Assembly (NCBI RefSeq): GCF_040958095.1 | Contig: NC_091208.1 | Span: 3,147,250 to 3,211,249, forward strand | DNA length: 64,000 nt | Direction of reading: 5' to 3' | DNA from: Procambarus clarkii | Taxonomy: Eukaryota > Arthropoda > Malacostraca > Decapoda > Cambaridae | Part shown: piece after piece, positions 10,470 through 22,072 of the stretch | Position numbering within the stretch: the stretch's first letter is position 1 | How the letters are laid out: every line of letters starts with the position of its first letter | Notes under the pieces: generated by a model | Seen by the model: the letters and a program-made list of their open reading frames with translations, nothing else | What the model was told of the DNA's origin: nothing | Databases searched by the model: none | Position numbers and translations under genes: made by a program

Positions 10470-11552
10470 AGGTTGTTGTTGGTGTTTTAGTCACGCTGGT
10501 GTTTCTTGTTGTTAGTGTCTTGGTCACGCTGGTGTTTCTTGTTGTTGGTGTTTTGGTCACGCTGGTGTTTCTTGTTGTTGGTGTTTTGGTCACGCTGGTG
10601 TTTCTTGTTGTTGGTGTTTTGGTCACGCTGGTGTTTCTTGTTGTTGGTGTTTTGGTCACGCTGGTGTTTCTTGTTGTTGGTGTTTTGGTCACGCTGGTGT
10701 TTCTTGTTGTTAGTGTTTTGGTCACGCAGGTGTTTCTTGTTGTTGGTGTTTTGGTCACGCTGGTGTTTCTTGTTGTTAGTGTTTTGGTCACGCAGGTGTT
10801 TCTTGTTGTTGGTGTTTTGGTCACGCTGGTGTTTCTTGTTGTTGGTGTTTTGGTCACGTTGGTGTTTCTTGTTGATGGTGTTTTGATCACGCTGGTGTTC
10901 CTTGTTGTTAGTGTTTTGGTCACGCTGGTGTTTCTTGTTGTTGGTGTTTTGGTCACGCAGGTGTTTCTTGTTGTTGGTGTTTTGGTCACGCTGGTGTTTC
11001 TTGCTGTTAGTATCTTGGTCACGCTGGTGTTTCTTGTTGTTGGTGTTTTGGTCACGCTGGTGTTTCTTGTTGTTGGTGATTTGGTCACGCTGGTGTTTCT
11101 TGTTGTTAGTGTTTTGGTCACGCAGGTGTTTCTTGTTGTTGGTGTTTTGGTCACGCTGGTGTTTCTTGTTGTTAGTATCTTGGTCACGCTGGTGTTTCTT
11201 GTTGTTGGTGTTTTGGTCACGCTGGTGTTTCTTGTTGTTGGTGTTTTGGTCACGCAGGTGTTTCTTGTTGTTGGTGTTTTGGTCACGCTGGTGTTTCTTG
11301 TTGTTAGTGTTTTGGTCACGCAGGTGTTTCTTGTTGTTGGTGTTTTGGTCACGCTGGTGTTTCTTGTTGTTGGTGTTTTGGTCACGTTGGTGTTTCTTGT
11401 TGATGGTGTTTTGATCACGCTGGTGTTCCTTGTTGTTAGTGTTTTGGTCACGCTGGTGTTTCTTGTTGTTGGTGTTTTGGTCACGCAGGTGTTTCTTGTT
11501 GTTGGTGTTTTGGTCACGCTGGTGTTTCTTGTTGTTAGTGTTTTGGTCAGGT
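10470..11552. repeat. 33-bp minisatellite, GTCACGC type, ~33 units
   Basis: The unit is ggtcacgctggtgtttcttg followed by 13 more bases. It is exactly 33 bp, and both strands stay open for more than 1 kb. A variant unit (gttgatggtg then ttttgatcac) occurs at 10871 and again at 11399. The spacing of 528 bp equals 16 units, so a 16-unit block has been duplicated. The array ends at the ggtcaggtgg junction. Confidence 0.93.
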
Positions 11553-11565
11553 GGTCACAGTGTAC

Positions 11566-11732
11566 TTAATCCCAGTGACGTCATGCACTAAACAGGACCC
11601 CAGTGACGTCATGCACTAAGCAGGACCCAGTGACGTCAATTCACTAAGCTGGACTCCAGTGACGTCAGCACTAAGCAGGACCTCAGTGACGTCATACATT
11701 AAGCAGGAGCCCAGTCACGTCATGCACTAAGC
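11566..11732. repeat. 28-bp CRE-containing repeat, ~6 units
   Basis: Six units, more diverged than elsewhere (gtcacgtcat, gacgtcagca), between the GTCACGC array and the catgaatgtgagg tail. Confidence 0.86.
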
Positions 11733-12547
11733 AGGACCCCTCATGAATGTGAGGACTCTGACATGTGAATGGACTCACTGCTCTGTGCAGTGATCATTGT
11801 AAGGCACTGTTAAACACCTGCTTTCTGGTTGTTTCTTCAATTCAATAGCTTTATCTCAATATTTTTGCACTGTGTAGATGCAGTGTGCACTGCATCCAGT
11901 TACAGGATAAGGATTTGGGATAGGACTGGGAAGGAAGGAATGGTGCCCAGTAGCTAAGTGATCCCCACTTACTGACGTCTAAGTGGCCTAAGAATATGGT
12001 TCATAAAGGGGATATTAATAGGGTATTCAAAATATCAAAACAATTTCTGTTAGAATGAAACATAATAAAACTCAATATAACAATTACCCATTAAATCAGT
12101 ATAGAAAACCACGACCATATGTGTGCAGAATATTAATAATTATTACTTCTTAAGTATAATTAGTTAATGAGAAGAAAATTTTTTTAGTATTGAAATTTGA
12201 AAATTAATGTAAAATTAAAAAAGTACTATAATTATTTTGTAAACTTTCTTTTAACACGTTTATAAATTTAAACATAAAATTTTACTTGATTTATTTTCTG
12301 TAATTTTTTTAATAATATAAAAAGAAATTTACGAAAACTACATAAATAGTAAATTGTTTTTAAAATTTGAATGCACATAGCACCCATAAAACTTTGTTAT
12401 CGGCAGCAGGCTGGGTTCATATAGCTACTTTGTAATACGGTGATCGTCGCATATGTAAGTGTTGGGGACATTTAGCTACTGTGTACCGTGTTCTGAGGCC
12501 AGTAGTTGTCAAAGAATTTAACCATTCAACAGGTGATTTTTAATGTT

Positions 12548-12672
12548 AGTGTTACGGTCAGGTGGCCACAGAGCAGTAAGCATAGAGCCAGCAGGTGGCC
12601 ACAGAGAAGTAAGCCTAGAGCCATCAGGTGGCCACAGAGCAGTAAACCTAGTGCCAGCAGATGGTCACAAGG
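12548..12672. repeat. 33-bp minisatellite, GGCCAC type, ~4 units
   Basis: Four units between M4 and M6 in the second half of cassette 3. A two-unit equivalent sits at 8350-8400. Confidence 0.88.
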
Positions 12673-13559
12673 GAAGAGAACACCCTTAATATATATAATG
12701 CTAAATTACCCTATTGCACTTATATTAATTACTCAGGTTCGTCATTTAACGGAGACTCAGTGTAATAAGGGCACACTAACATCATCTCATGTAAATGCTG
12801 ATTTAATGTTTTCCCAACAATATTGACAGCTCTTGTTTGATGGAGAGAAAATGCAAAGGTATGTAAAGAAGAGAGGGAGAGAGGAATAGAGGGAATGGGA
12901 GGGAAGGAAGGAGAAGATGAAGGGAAAAGGGATAATGGTTCGGACTGCTACAGATAAAGGCTTTAAGCAATGTCTTTTACATTTCCTTCTCTTTACATTT
13001 ACCTAAATCTTTGCTTTGTGACATTGTAAACATTTTTATAGCAAAATATAAATTTATACACTGAAACAGTGTTTGGCCCTGGATAATATAAACTTGTTTT
13101 TAATTGCTTATGCCTCCAAAATCTAGAAAATGGTTATTATTTTTTAGAAACTTCCCTTAGAGAGCTTGGGGAAGATGTCTAGGGCAAAGGTGAAAGGCAC
13201 AATTTAAGGCTTTAAGGTAATAATATCAATTTTTTGCCTACATTGGAGGCATAACAAATTTGAAAACAGTATATACTCAGGAAGTGTGTATTCTGAGTGT
13301 GTACGGACGCCTGACAACTGGGTGGACAGCGCTTCCTTAGACTCCTTTTTAAGTTTAGAATATAGTTTAGAAAAATATTTCATTATAAATATTGTATTCT
13401 ATTAATCTGGACTTGGGGCTGAGTGCATGGGCATGTTGTCAATTTCTCTTGCAAAATCTGCCTCGCTCGTGTTGATATGAATTATTTTTACAGGGGTTTG
13501 GATATCACGCATAAGAGTTGTTCGGATCTTGCACTTTCATGTTGTTTATTGTAGTGCCT

Positions 13560-13762
13560 ATTGTTATAACCTTAACCAGGCACTGCATCACCAACCTTAA
13601 CAAGGCCCTGAACAACATCTACACCAGCCTCCACACCCTCAGCCACAACATAACCATAACCAGACACTGCATCACCAACCTCAACAAGGCCCTGAACAAC
13701 ATCAACACCAGCCTCCACAACATAACCATAACCAGGCACTGCATCACCAACCTCAACAAGGC
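13560..13762. repeat. 84-bp minisatellite, left half of split array
   Basis: About 2.4 units, one with an internal deletion of roughly 10 bp. The array stops at caaggc, where the LTR element begins. The aaggc repeats on the far side at 19401, so this and the next array were once continuous. Confidence 0.92.
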
Positions 13763-14796
13763 TGTTACGGCCCTCTCGGGACGCAACGGGGTTCTCACTC
13801 TGATGTTGTTAGAGGAAGATATATGTATCCGTTCCCAAGCCAGTATTGGCTATCAAGGGATGAGATCCGTGACGCAAGTAACTTAAAGGGGGTAGGGAAA
13901 GAAAGCTAAGAACTTAATATTATATAATGTCCATCACCGATTAAATATATAAAAAGCAAAAAGTGCACAGGGGGAGGGTATCAACACTATACAAGGGGAT
14001 TAATCCTTCATCGTGGTCTTCTGCTGAAGACGCTGGTGCCACACCACTTGGTGCTGAGTCCTTGGTGCTTTCTTCGTGGCCTCACGACGTGTCCTCTGAG
14101 AATGCCGAGCCTACCCGGGCCACAGGTCAGCCAAAACGCAGGTCCACTGGGGGCACCGTCGTGGAGGCCGTCAACCACACGTCCAGCTGGTCTGCTGGCA
14201 GGTACTGAGCCACCAAGGCTGGTACGGCCACTCCACGAACGATATAAGGGGTACGCCCTAGACAGGAGTCTCGTGTGATATCACAAATCACCCTCCTGTC
14301 CTCAATACCCCAGTGGATGATCGTCTCCAACAGTCGGTCCCGGGTAAATCCTTTCACTGCCACTCCAATGGCAGGCTAACACACCACAGTGTTCTTCCGG
14401 GGGGACGACGTAACAACAGCTGCAGCAAACTTCACCGTATGGAGACTGGCTGCCTCGGGTAGACTGACTCAACCTTCAACACAGTGGTCCCAGGTCGACT
14501 CTGTAAACAGACACGTCATCAATAACTGGGACACTAAATCACCTCACTTACGGGTTCGGGTGCAAACACCTGACGTATCCAGTCCATAGATGGCGCTGTC
14601 GTCGGAGCACCACCTCACCAGAGGTCAGGAGCGGCTGTGTTGTGAGCTGCACAGGACTGGAAACTGGCCCTTGTGGCCGATATTCGCCGTCCTCATCCGG
14701 TGTCGTCGTTCGTTTGGCGGGGGTTTCGGGAGCTGACCCACAGATGGCGTAGTTGTTACTGCTCCTTGCTCGGACGCTGGATCCGGGTTCGTAACA
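13763..14796 (-). repeat. Gypsy-like element, 3' LTR
   Basis: On the minus strand it starts TGTTACGAACCCGGATCC (at 14796) and ends CCGTAACA (at 13763): TG...CA ends within the short inverted repeat TGTTACG/CGTAACA. A small sense open frame of about 78 codons lies at 14127-14363. Confidence 0.93.
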
Positions 14797-14806
14797 CCTC
14801 CCCACC
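14797..14806 (-). promoter_or_regulatory. Polypurine tract of the Gypsy-like element
   Basis: The minus strand reads GGTGGGGAGG immediately before the 3' LTR start TGTTACG, the expected site for plus-strand priming. Confidence 0.7.
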
Positions 14807-14846
14807 AAAAGAATTTGGTTTGGGGTTCTATAAAAAGAAACACAAA

Positions 14847-16031
14847 CTAAATTAGTACGGCGACACAACTCCAAATGGACACACATGCATTATAATCTGG
14901 AATGGTGAGGCTGTCTCGTCCACAGAACTGTCCTACTGGGCAATTCCGGCTCAACGGGAACTTGAAGATTGAAGGCGATGTCCTGCCTGGCGTAACCTTC
15001 CACGTCTCCACTGCGATGTCAAGCAGGGGCATCATCTCACCTCTCTCGAGTACGGATTGGTTTCGACACGATCTGGGGTGACTCGACACTTCCCTATGTC
15101 GTGGCCCCGATGATGGCTGACCACAGACGGCATTTCTGGTGCCGGTCCGATGGTCCTTCAGGGAGACAGGAACCTGGAATACAGGGGTCTGATAATTCAG
15201 AGTGATAGCGACAGCGGGTAAAACAGTACTTACAGCATACTCTACTAGGTCCACACCTAGTCCCAACGGGGCTGTTCGTACGTCGCAGGTGGCATTCGCT
15301 CTGCCCCCGTCAGGTCGACCAACGTTCCGCATAACGCTGTGTTGAGGCTCAGCAATCACGCGGGGGGTGTCAACCTGTCGGAAACAGTCACTCATATTAT
15401 CACATGTCGTACCTCCTGTATCAACCATCACCTTCCAGGTCCCTTCTTCAACTGCAACACCTGCAGTACAAATCTCCAATCCCTGGGACCTCTTCACGAT
15501 GTTCATGGGAGCCATCATTCGTCGGGTCGTCCACCGGTCCTCACCGAGAGCACAAACGAGAACACATACGAGAATCAAACAAAATACTGCTAGAAAACAT
15601 TTGGTCATCTGAGGGATAAGCTTCCTGAACTTGTCATGTCCATAGCCGGCACCATCCACTAGCCTGGCTTGGACAGAAGAGGGCACTAGACCTTTTGAAC
15701 ACACCTCACCTACCTCTGACGTCTGAGGAATCTCTGGCTGGTTCACTACACGCTGTAACTTGCCATACCGCAAGCACACCTCAGCCTTCGCTCCAGACTC
15801 GTTGGTATCCGTGGGTGCCTGCACACGAGGCCTCTCTTCTAGCTCAGGTACCTCTGCCTTCTTAACCTCATGTTCCTTGTCGAGAGAAGAATTAGAAGTC
15901 TCTGCTAGAATATCGTCGATCTGCGGGTGAGAGGACAAATTAAATATGTTTAAATCCGGGTCTGTCTTTACCTGGACATTACCATTGCCTGTTACCCTCA
16001 GACCGTGCTGTTCCGGTAGACTCGTCCGCAA
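14847..16031 (-). pseudogene. 3' reading frame of the Gypsy-like element with a signal-peptide-like segment
   Basis: This 394-codon frame overlaps the end of gag-protease in another frame. Its first ~140 residues are polar and acidic and probably continue the protease region after a shift. At an internal Met (15608) a short basic start and about 20 hydrophobic residues (FLAVFCLILVCVLVCALG) look like a signal peptide or membrane segment. A cysteine-containing region with VMVDTGGTTC and one NAT sequon follows. An envelope-like third frame joined to gag-protease by deletion of pol is my best guess. No envelope motif proves it, and an unknown accessory frame is equally possible. Confidence 0.45.
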
Positions 16032-17946
16032 CCTTGGGAAGATTGATGCTCCAATCTGTCACCAAGTCGTGGGCTAGTACCACGTCAATCCCAGCCACAG
16101 GGAGGGTATCGACTACTGCCAACTCACATGTGCTGCTGAAATAAGGCGAGTCAAGATGTACTGGCACTAAGGGGGCGATATACTGCGTTCTCGGAAACCC
16201 AAACAGGACAACCTGTCGTCTCCCGTCCACACTTACTCCCTCGGGTAACGAGCTCTTCACGATCAGGGACTGGGCTGCTCCACTATCTCTGAGCACTACA
16301 ACTGATCTACCAGTATGATCACTCGTTACATACCCGCATGAAGTGTGAGGGGCAAACAAACTTGGTCCTTCCTGCGTCATCGTAGACTGGTTTCCTGTTG
16401 GTGGTGTAACACAGCTCATCAACATCACCTCCCTTCGTGCGCTGCCACCTCTTCTGCCTCGGCACCTAGCAGCTATATGCCCTTTCTGCCCACAGGTCCA
16501 GCACACCATATTCCTCCTCGGGCTCCGGTGTTTCGGACTGCTAGGACTTGTTCTTCGGGGGCTACTTGGGGGCGTCTTCTTAGCGCTTTGTGGGACGGGT
16601 CTTTCTTCTTCATCATGAGGTCTGTCAAACCGGCGCTGGTAATTCCTTGGGACGTACTTAGCAGACGGCCTATGAGTCAGGATGTACTCTTCAGCTTTGG
16701 TGGCTGCTGCACTCAAGGTCTCTACCTGCTGTTCCTCTAAGTACGTCTTGAGGTCTCCAGACAAACAATCCTTGAAGTCCTCGAGCAGAATCAGCTGCTC
16801 GAGGTCTTCCCTGGTCTCCACCTTCCGAGAGGCGCACCATTCCTGGAAAAGTCGCTCCTTGATCGTGGCGAACTCTGTGAAAGTGTGCTCTGAGGTCTTC
16901 TTCAGGTTTCTGAACTTTTGCCTGTACGCCTCAGGTACCAATTGGTACGCCATGAGCACAACCTTCTTCACCTTGTCATAATCGCTGGAGTCGTCAAGGG
17001 ATAACGTAGAGTAGGCGATTTGGGCCTTCCCAGTCAAGACTGACTGTATCATGATGGCCCAATTCTCCCTTGGCCACTCCAAAGAGGCAGCGACTTTCTC
17101 GAAGGCTGCAAAGAATTTTGACACTTCCTTCTCATGGAATTTGGGGACCATTTTGATGTTGCGTACCGGATCGAAGCTACTGGTGTCCGTTGTTTGCCTC
17201 CGACCACCGCCTAATCGCAAAACTTCTAGTTCATGTTGTCTCTCTCTTTCCTCTTTGTCTCGTCGTTCTTGTCTGTCTCGTTCTTCTCTTTCTCGCTCTC
17301 GTTCTTCTCTCTCTCGCTCTCGTTCTTCTCTCTCGTCTCTCTCTCTTCTCGTTCTTCTCTTCTCGCTCTCGTTCTCTCTCTCTGCTCTCGTTCTTCTCTC
17401 TCTCGTCTCTCTTCTCTTTCTCGCTCTTCTCTTCTTTCTTCTCTTTCTCTCTCTTCTCTCTCTCTTTTCTCTTCTCTTTCTAATTCTAAACGCCTCATCG
17501 CCAATTCTTTTTCTTTCATCTCCATTTCTTTATTTTTCATCTCCACTTCTTTATCTTTTAATTCCCGTTCTAATTCTAACTTTCTTCCACTCTATCTCAC
17601 GATTGATCTCTAGGGCACGCATTTTGACTGTTAGGAAGCTGATATTAAGCTCACCTGCATCACTGTCAATGTCACTGCCCTTATCTTCCTTTTCCGTGGA
17701 AGCTATTTCCTCACCTTCCCTTGTACTAGGAGTCTCGCTTCCCTGTTTCTCTTCTGCCTTCAGGTGCCGGTGAACCTTGGACAAGATCTCCACACGGGAA
17801 TCACTGGCACGGATCTTGATCTCCAGGTAGGCGCTCACTAGTACAAGCTCTGGTTTGCTCAAATATTTTAATCTGGCAAGACAATCCTCTCTGTTCAGAA
17901 AAGCCTGAACCTCGTCCAGATCATCGATGGTAGCTTTGTCTGCCAT
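15979..17946 (-). pseudogene. Gypsy-like gag and protease, frameshifted
   Basis: The first ATG is at 17946. Residues up to the stop at 17551 form an N-terminal region ending in an acidic stretch. A frameshift then moves to a very charged coiled-coil of Arg/Glu repeats (17226-17546) encoded by tctcgttcttctc-like simple sequence. A second shift restores the first frame for the main Gag (17220-15979). That part has a helical retrotransposon-Gag domain (about residues 25-185), a Pro/Ser/Arg linker, a CCHC zinc knuckle (CWTCGQKGHIAARC) and a retropepsin with the active site VVLRDSGAAQSL. Slippage in the simple sequence probably caused at least one shift. Gag packages the RNA; the protease would mature it. 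Confidence 0.85.
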
Positions 17947-17959
17947 TGTCACAGATGGA

Positions 17960-18255
17960 ACACTTAGCACTTAACACACTGCTTACACGTTAGCACTTAA
18001 CACACCGAGCACTGTTCTACGCCAATATTGCACTTTATCGCACCAAACACTGCACTTGCCAATATTGCACGTAATCACTTCGGGCACCACACTACCCAAT
18101 ATTGCACTGAGTCCAAGCGAACACTTCGCTCTACAATATTGCACCGAATCACTGAGCACCGCACTAGTCAATATTGCACTTAATCGCTTAATCACAGCGA
18201 GCACCGCACTGCACAATATCGCACTTAGTCACTGAGCACCGCACAGGACGTATAA
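17960..18255 (-). repeat. Short tandem repeats in the Gypsy-like leader
   Basis: About six imperfect copies, roughly 45 bp apart, contain caatattgcac and gcaccgcact-like segments. They lie between the primer-binding site and the gag start codon, so they belong to the 5' leader. Confidence 0.75.
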
Positions 18256-18340
18256 CGTCACAATCGTCACACACATGGGGAATTATTTACAGGGATTACG
18301 CCACTTCACCACCCCTGTCAAACATACTTAACAAGGGGAC

Positions 18341-18360
18341 GGATCCCGCTGGGGATGCCA
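18341..18360 (-). promoter_or_regulatory. Probable primer-binding site of the Gypsy-like element
   Basis: Four bases inside the 5' LTR the minus strand reads TGGCATCCCCAGCGGGATCC. It begins with TGG, as expected for pairing to a tRNA 3' CCA end, and includes a T-arm-like ggatccc. I cannot name the tRNA. Confidence 0.6.
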
Positions 18361-18364
18361 ATTA

Positions 18365-19400
18365 GGTTACGGCAATCTCGGGACGCAACGGGGTTCTCAC
18401 TCTGATGTTGTTAGAGGAAGATATATGTATCCGTTCCCAAGCCAGTATTGGCTATCAAGGGATGAGATCCGTGACGCAAGTAACTTAAATGGGGTAGGGA
18501 AAGAAAGCTAAGAACTTAATATTATATAATGTCCATCACCGATTAAATATATAAAAAGCAAAAAGTGCACAGGGGGAGGGTATCAACACTATACAAGGGG
18601 ATTAATCCTTCATCGTGGTCTCCTGCTGAAGACGCTGGTGCCACACCACTTGGTGCTGAGTCCTTGGTGCTTTCTTCGTGGCCTCACGACGTGTCCTCTG
18701 AGAATGCCGAGCCTACCCTGGCCACAGGTCAGCCAAAACTCAGGTCCACTGGGGGCACCGTCGTGGAGGCCGTCAACCACACGTCCAGCTGGTCTGCTGG
18801 CAGGTACTGAGCCACCAAGGCTGGTACGGCCACTCCATGAACGATAAAAGGGGTACGCCCTAGACAGGAGTCTCGTGTGATATCACAAATCACCCTCCTG
18901 TCCTCAATACCCCAGTGGATTATCGTCTCCAACAGTCGGTCCCGGGTAAATCCTTTCACTGCCACTCCACTGGCAGGCTAACACACCACAGTGTTCTTCC
19001 GGGGGGACGACGTCACAACAGCTGCAGCAAACTTCACAAGTATGGAGACTGGCTGCCTCGGGTAGACTGACTCAACCTTCAACACAGTGGTCCCAGGTCG
19101 ACTTCTGTAAACAGACACGTCATCAATAACTGGAACACTAATACATCTCACTTACGGGCTCGGGCGCAAACACCTGACGTATCCAGTCCATAGATGGCGC
19201 TGTCGTCAGAGCACCACCTCACCATAGGTCAGGAGCGGCTGTGTTGTGAGCTGCACAGGACTGGAAACTGGCCCTTGTGGCCGATATTCGCCGTCCTCAT
19301 CCGGTGTCGTCGTTCGTTTGGCGGGGGTTTCGGGAGCTGACCCACAGATGGCGTAGTTGTTACTGCTCCTTGCTCGGACGCTGGATCCGGGTTCGTAACA
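18365..19400 (-). repeat. Gypsy-like element, 5' LTR
   Basis: Matches the 3' LTR along its length. The terminal CA at its inner end is changed (ggttacggc on the + strand in place of tgttacggc). It carries the same ~78-codon sense frame at 18729-18965. Confidence 0.92.
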
Positions 19401-19812
19401 AAGGCCCTGAACAACATCAACACCAGCCTCCACACCCTCAGCCACAACATAACCATAACCAGGCACTGCATCACCAACCTCAACAAGGCCCTGAACAACA
19501 TCAACACCAGCCTCCACACCCTCAGCCACAACATAACCATAACCAGGCACTGCATCACCAACCTCAACAAGGCCCTGAACAACATCAACACCGGCCTCCA
19601 CACCCTCAGCCACAACATAACCATAACCAGGCACTGCATCACCAACCTCAACAAGGCCCTGAACAACATCAACACCAGCCTCCACACCCTCAGCCACAAC
19701 ATAACCATAACCAGGCACTGTATCACCAACCTCAACAAGGCCCTGAACAACATCAACACCAGCCTCCACACCCTCAGCCACAACATAACCATAACCGGAC
19801 ATTACATCCATT
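19401..19812. repeat. 84-bp minisatellite, right half of split array
   Basis: About five regular 84-bp units directly follow the right LTR end. The first begins with the duplicated target aaggc. Confidence 0.92.
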
Positions 19813-20423
19813 TGCTGGGTAAGGATTTGGGATTGGACGAGGAAGAGGGTGGGGATTGGAATGATGCCCAGTAGTTAAGTGATCCCCACTTACTGACGAC
19901 TGTGAATGTGGCCTAAGAATACGGTACACATAGGGGGATATTAATAGGGTATTCGAAGTATCAACAGAAAATTTCTGGTGGAATAAAACATAAAAAATTG
20001 TTAATATGAAAGTTACCCATGAAGGCGGTATAGAAAACAACGAAGAGACGAACGACTCAGAGTAGGAGGAAAATAAAGCTAATAATTTTCATTACTTTTT
20101 AAATACAAATAGTTTTTATTACCTAAATTTTGTTCGTTCCAAATTTATTTAATAGTATTTTGTTGACCGTTTGTTTTAAATTTTTCAACCAAGTTTAAAT
20201 TTTTCAAAAATTAACATAATATTTTGCAGTGTTAATAGTAATCGGGAGACAAATATTTATATAATAGTCACTTCATTATATGTTAAATTAGCAGTTAACA
20301 TGCAAAATTTTTATTGTACAAAAGAAAGGAAGTTAATCTCTACAACAAGTAGGCAAAACTTTGTACTACAGTTGTTAGCGTGTGCTGAGGCCAATGATAT
20401 TTGCAGAAACTCGTGTTTCAACA

Positions 20424-21042
20424 GGTTGTTGTTGGTGTTTTGGTCACGCTGATGTTTCTTGTTGTTGGTGTTTTGGTCACGCTGGTGTTTCTTGTTGTTA
20501 GTGTTTTGGTCACGCTGGTGTTTCTTGTTGTTGGTGTTTTGGTCATGCAGGTGTTTCTTGTTGTTGGTGTTTTGGTCACGCTGGTGTTTCTTGTTGCTGG
20601 TGTTTTGGTCACGCTGGTGTTTCTTATTGTTAGTGTTTTGGTCATGCAGGTGTTTCTTGTTGTTGGTGTTTTGGTCACGCTGGTGTTTCTTGTTGTTGGT
20701 GTTTTGGTCACGCTAGTGTTTCTTGTTGTTGGTGTTATGGTCACGCTGGTGTTTCTTGTTGTTGGTGTTTTGGTCACGCTGGTGTTTCTTATTGTTAGTG
20801 TTTTGGTCATGCAGGTGTTTCTTGTTGTTGGTGTTTTGGTCACGCTGGTGTTTCTTGTTGTTGGTGTTTTGGTCACGCTAGTGTTTCTTGTTGTTGGTGT
20901 TATGGTCACGCTGGTGTTTCTTGTTGTTAGTGTTTTGGTCACGCTGGTGTTTCTTGTTGTTGGTGTTTTGGTCACGCTGGTGTTTCTTGTTAATGGTGTT
21001 TTGGTCACGCTGGTGTTTCTTGTTGTTAGTATTTTGGTCAGG
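20424..21042. repeat. 33-bp minisatellite, GTCACGC type, ~19 units
   Basis: Same 33-bp unit as at 10.5 kb, with recurrent variants (gtcatgcagg, gttatggtc). Blocks around 20630 and 20800 repeat the same order of variants, again suggesting multi-unit duplication. It passes directly into the GGCCAC-type array at ggtcaggtggcc. Confidence 0.92.
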
Positions 21043-21282
21043 TGGCCACAGATCACTAAGCCTAGAGCCAACAGGTGGCCACAGAACAGTTGAGCCTAGA
21101 GCCAACAGGTGGCCACAGAACAGTAAGCCTAGAGCCAACAGGTAGCCATAGAACAGTAAGCTTAGAGCCAACAGGTGGCCAGAGAGCAGTAAGCCTAGAG
21201 CCAACAGGTGGCCAGAGAGCAGTAAGCCTAGAGCCAACAGATGGCCACAGAGCAGTAAGCCTAGAGCCAACACGTAGCAACA
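21038..21282. repeat. 33-bp minisatellite, GGCCAC type, ~7 units
   Basis: Seven units of ggtggccacagaacagtaag type directly continue the GTCACGC array. Two different 33-bp repeats are therefore abutted in one block. Confidence 0.9.
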
Positions 21283-21315
21283 AGGGGAGAGAACATCCCA
21301 GACACTCAGTGCCAC

Positions 21316-22020
<705 letters not shown>

Positions 22021-22030
22021 CTGAGTCAAT

Positions 22031-22072
22031 CGACTTGAGAATGGTCCAGGACGGACCGAAACGTCGTCGTCC
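22031..22072 (+). ncRNA. Possible degenerate hammerhead-ribozyme-like core
   Basis: cttgagaatggtccaggacg then gaccgaaacgtcgtc contains a perfect five-pair stem (ggtcc/ggacc) followed directly by GAAAC, the layout of a hammerhead core. The first box reads UUGAGAA where CUGANGA is needed, so two essential bases are altered. If related to Penelope-type or retrozyme ribozymes it is dead. It could equally be an unrelated conserved 3' sequence. Confidence 0.25.

Larger units (their letters stand above)
9301..13555. repeat. Macrosatellite cassette 3
   Basis: This is the most complete uninterrupted cassette. It holds an 84-bp array (9301-9840), M2 (9840-10090), AT-rich DNA, M4 (10380-10470), a very long GTCACGC-type 33-bp array, a CRE array, the short return path (11735-11910), a second M2/AT/M4 (11910-12540), GGCCAC-type 33-bp units, M6 (12670-13275) and M7 (13275-13555). 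It has the same double half-unit layout as cassette 2, which supports duplication of the whole block rather than chance clustering of minisatellites. Confidence 0.8.
13763..19400 (-). mobile_element. Gypsy-like LTR retrotransposon, internally deleted
   Basis: A 5.64-kb element with two ~1.03-kb LTRs in the same orientation is flanked by a perfect 5-bp duplication, aaggc (13758-13762 and 19401-19405), inside an 84-bp array. In minus-strand order it has the 5' LTR, a primer-binding-like site, a leader with short tandem repeats, gag with a zinc knuckle and protease, then a region with a signal-peptide-like segment, a polypurine tract and the 3' LTR. Reverse transcriptase, RNase H and integrase are absent, so it must have moved with enzymes from a relative. 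The two LTRs differ at only a modest number of sites by eye, so the insertion is fairly recent. Confidence 0.93.
13556..21315. repeat. Macrosatellite cassette 4 (split by an LTR element)
   Basis: The 84-bp array of this cassette is cut at 13762 by a Gypsy-like element and resumes at 19401 after a duplicated aaggc. M2 (19812-20070), AT-rich spacer, M4 (20360-20425), both 33-bp arrays (20424-21282) and the first ~30 bases of M6 follow. The cassette then breaks off near 21315, where unrelated sequence and a LINE replace M6 and M7. Confidence 0.78.

Noticed and set aside
10460-11569. Very long repetitive frames on both strands (also at 2.2, 20.4, 29.9 and 49.1 kb)
   Set aside because: The 33-bp period is a multiple of three and the unit lacks stops, so several frames are open on both strands at once. 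There is no start context, codon bias or flanking domain.
17233-17613. Ser/Leu/Phe-rich plus-strand frames near 17.2-17.8 kb
   Set aside because: They are the antisense of the tct-rich simple sequence that encodes the Arg/Glu coiled-coil of the Gypsy-like Gag.
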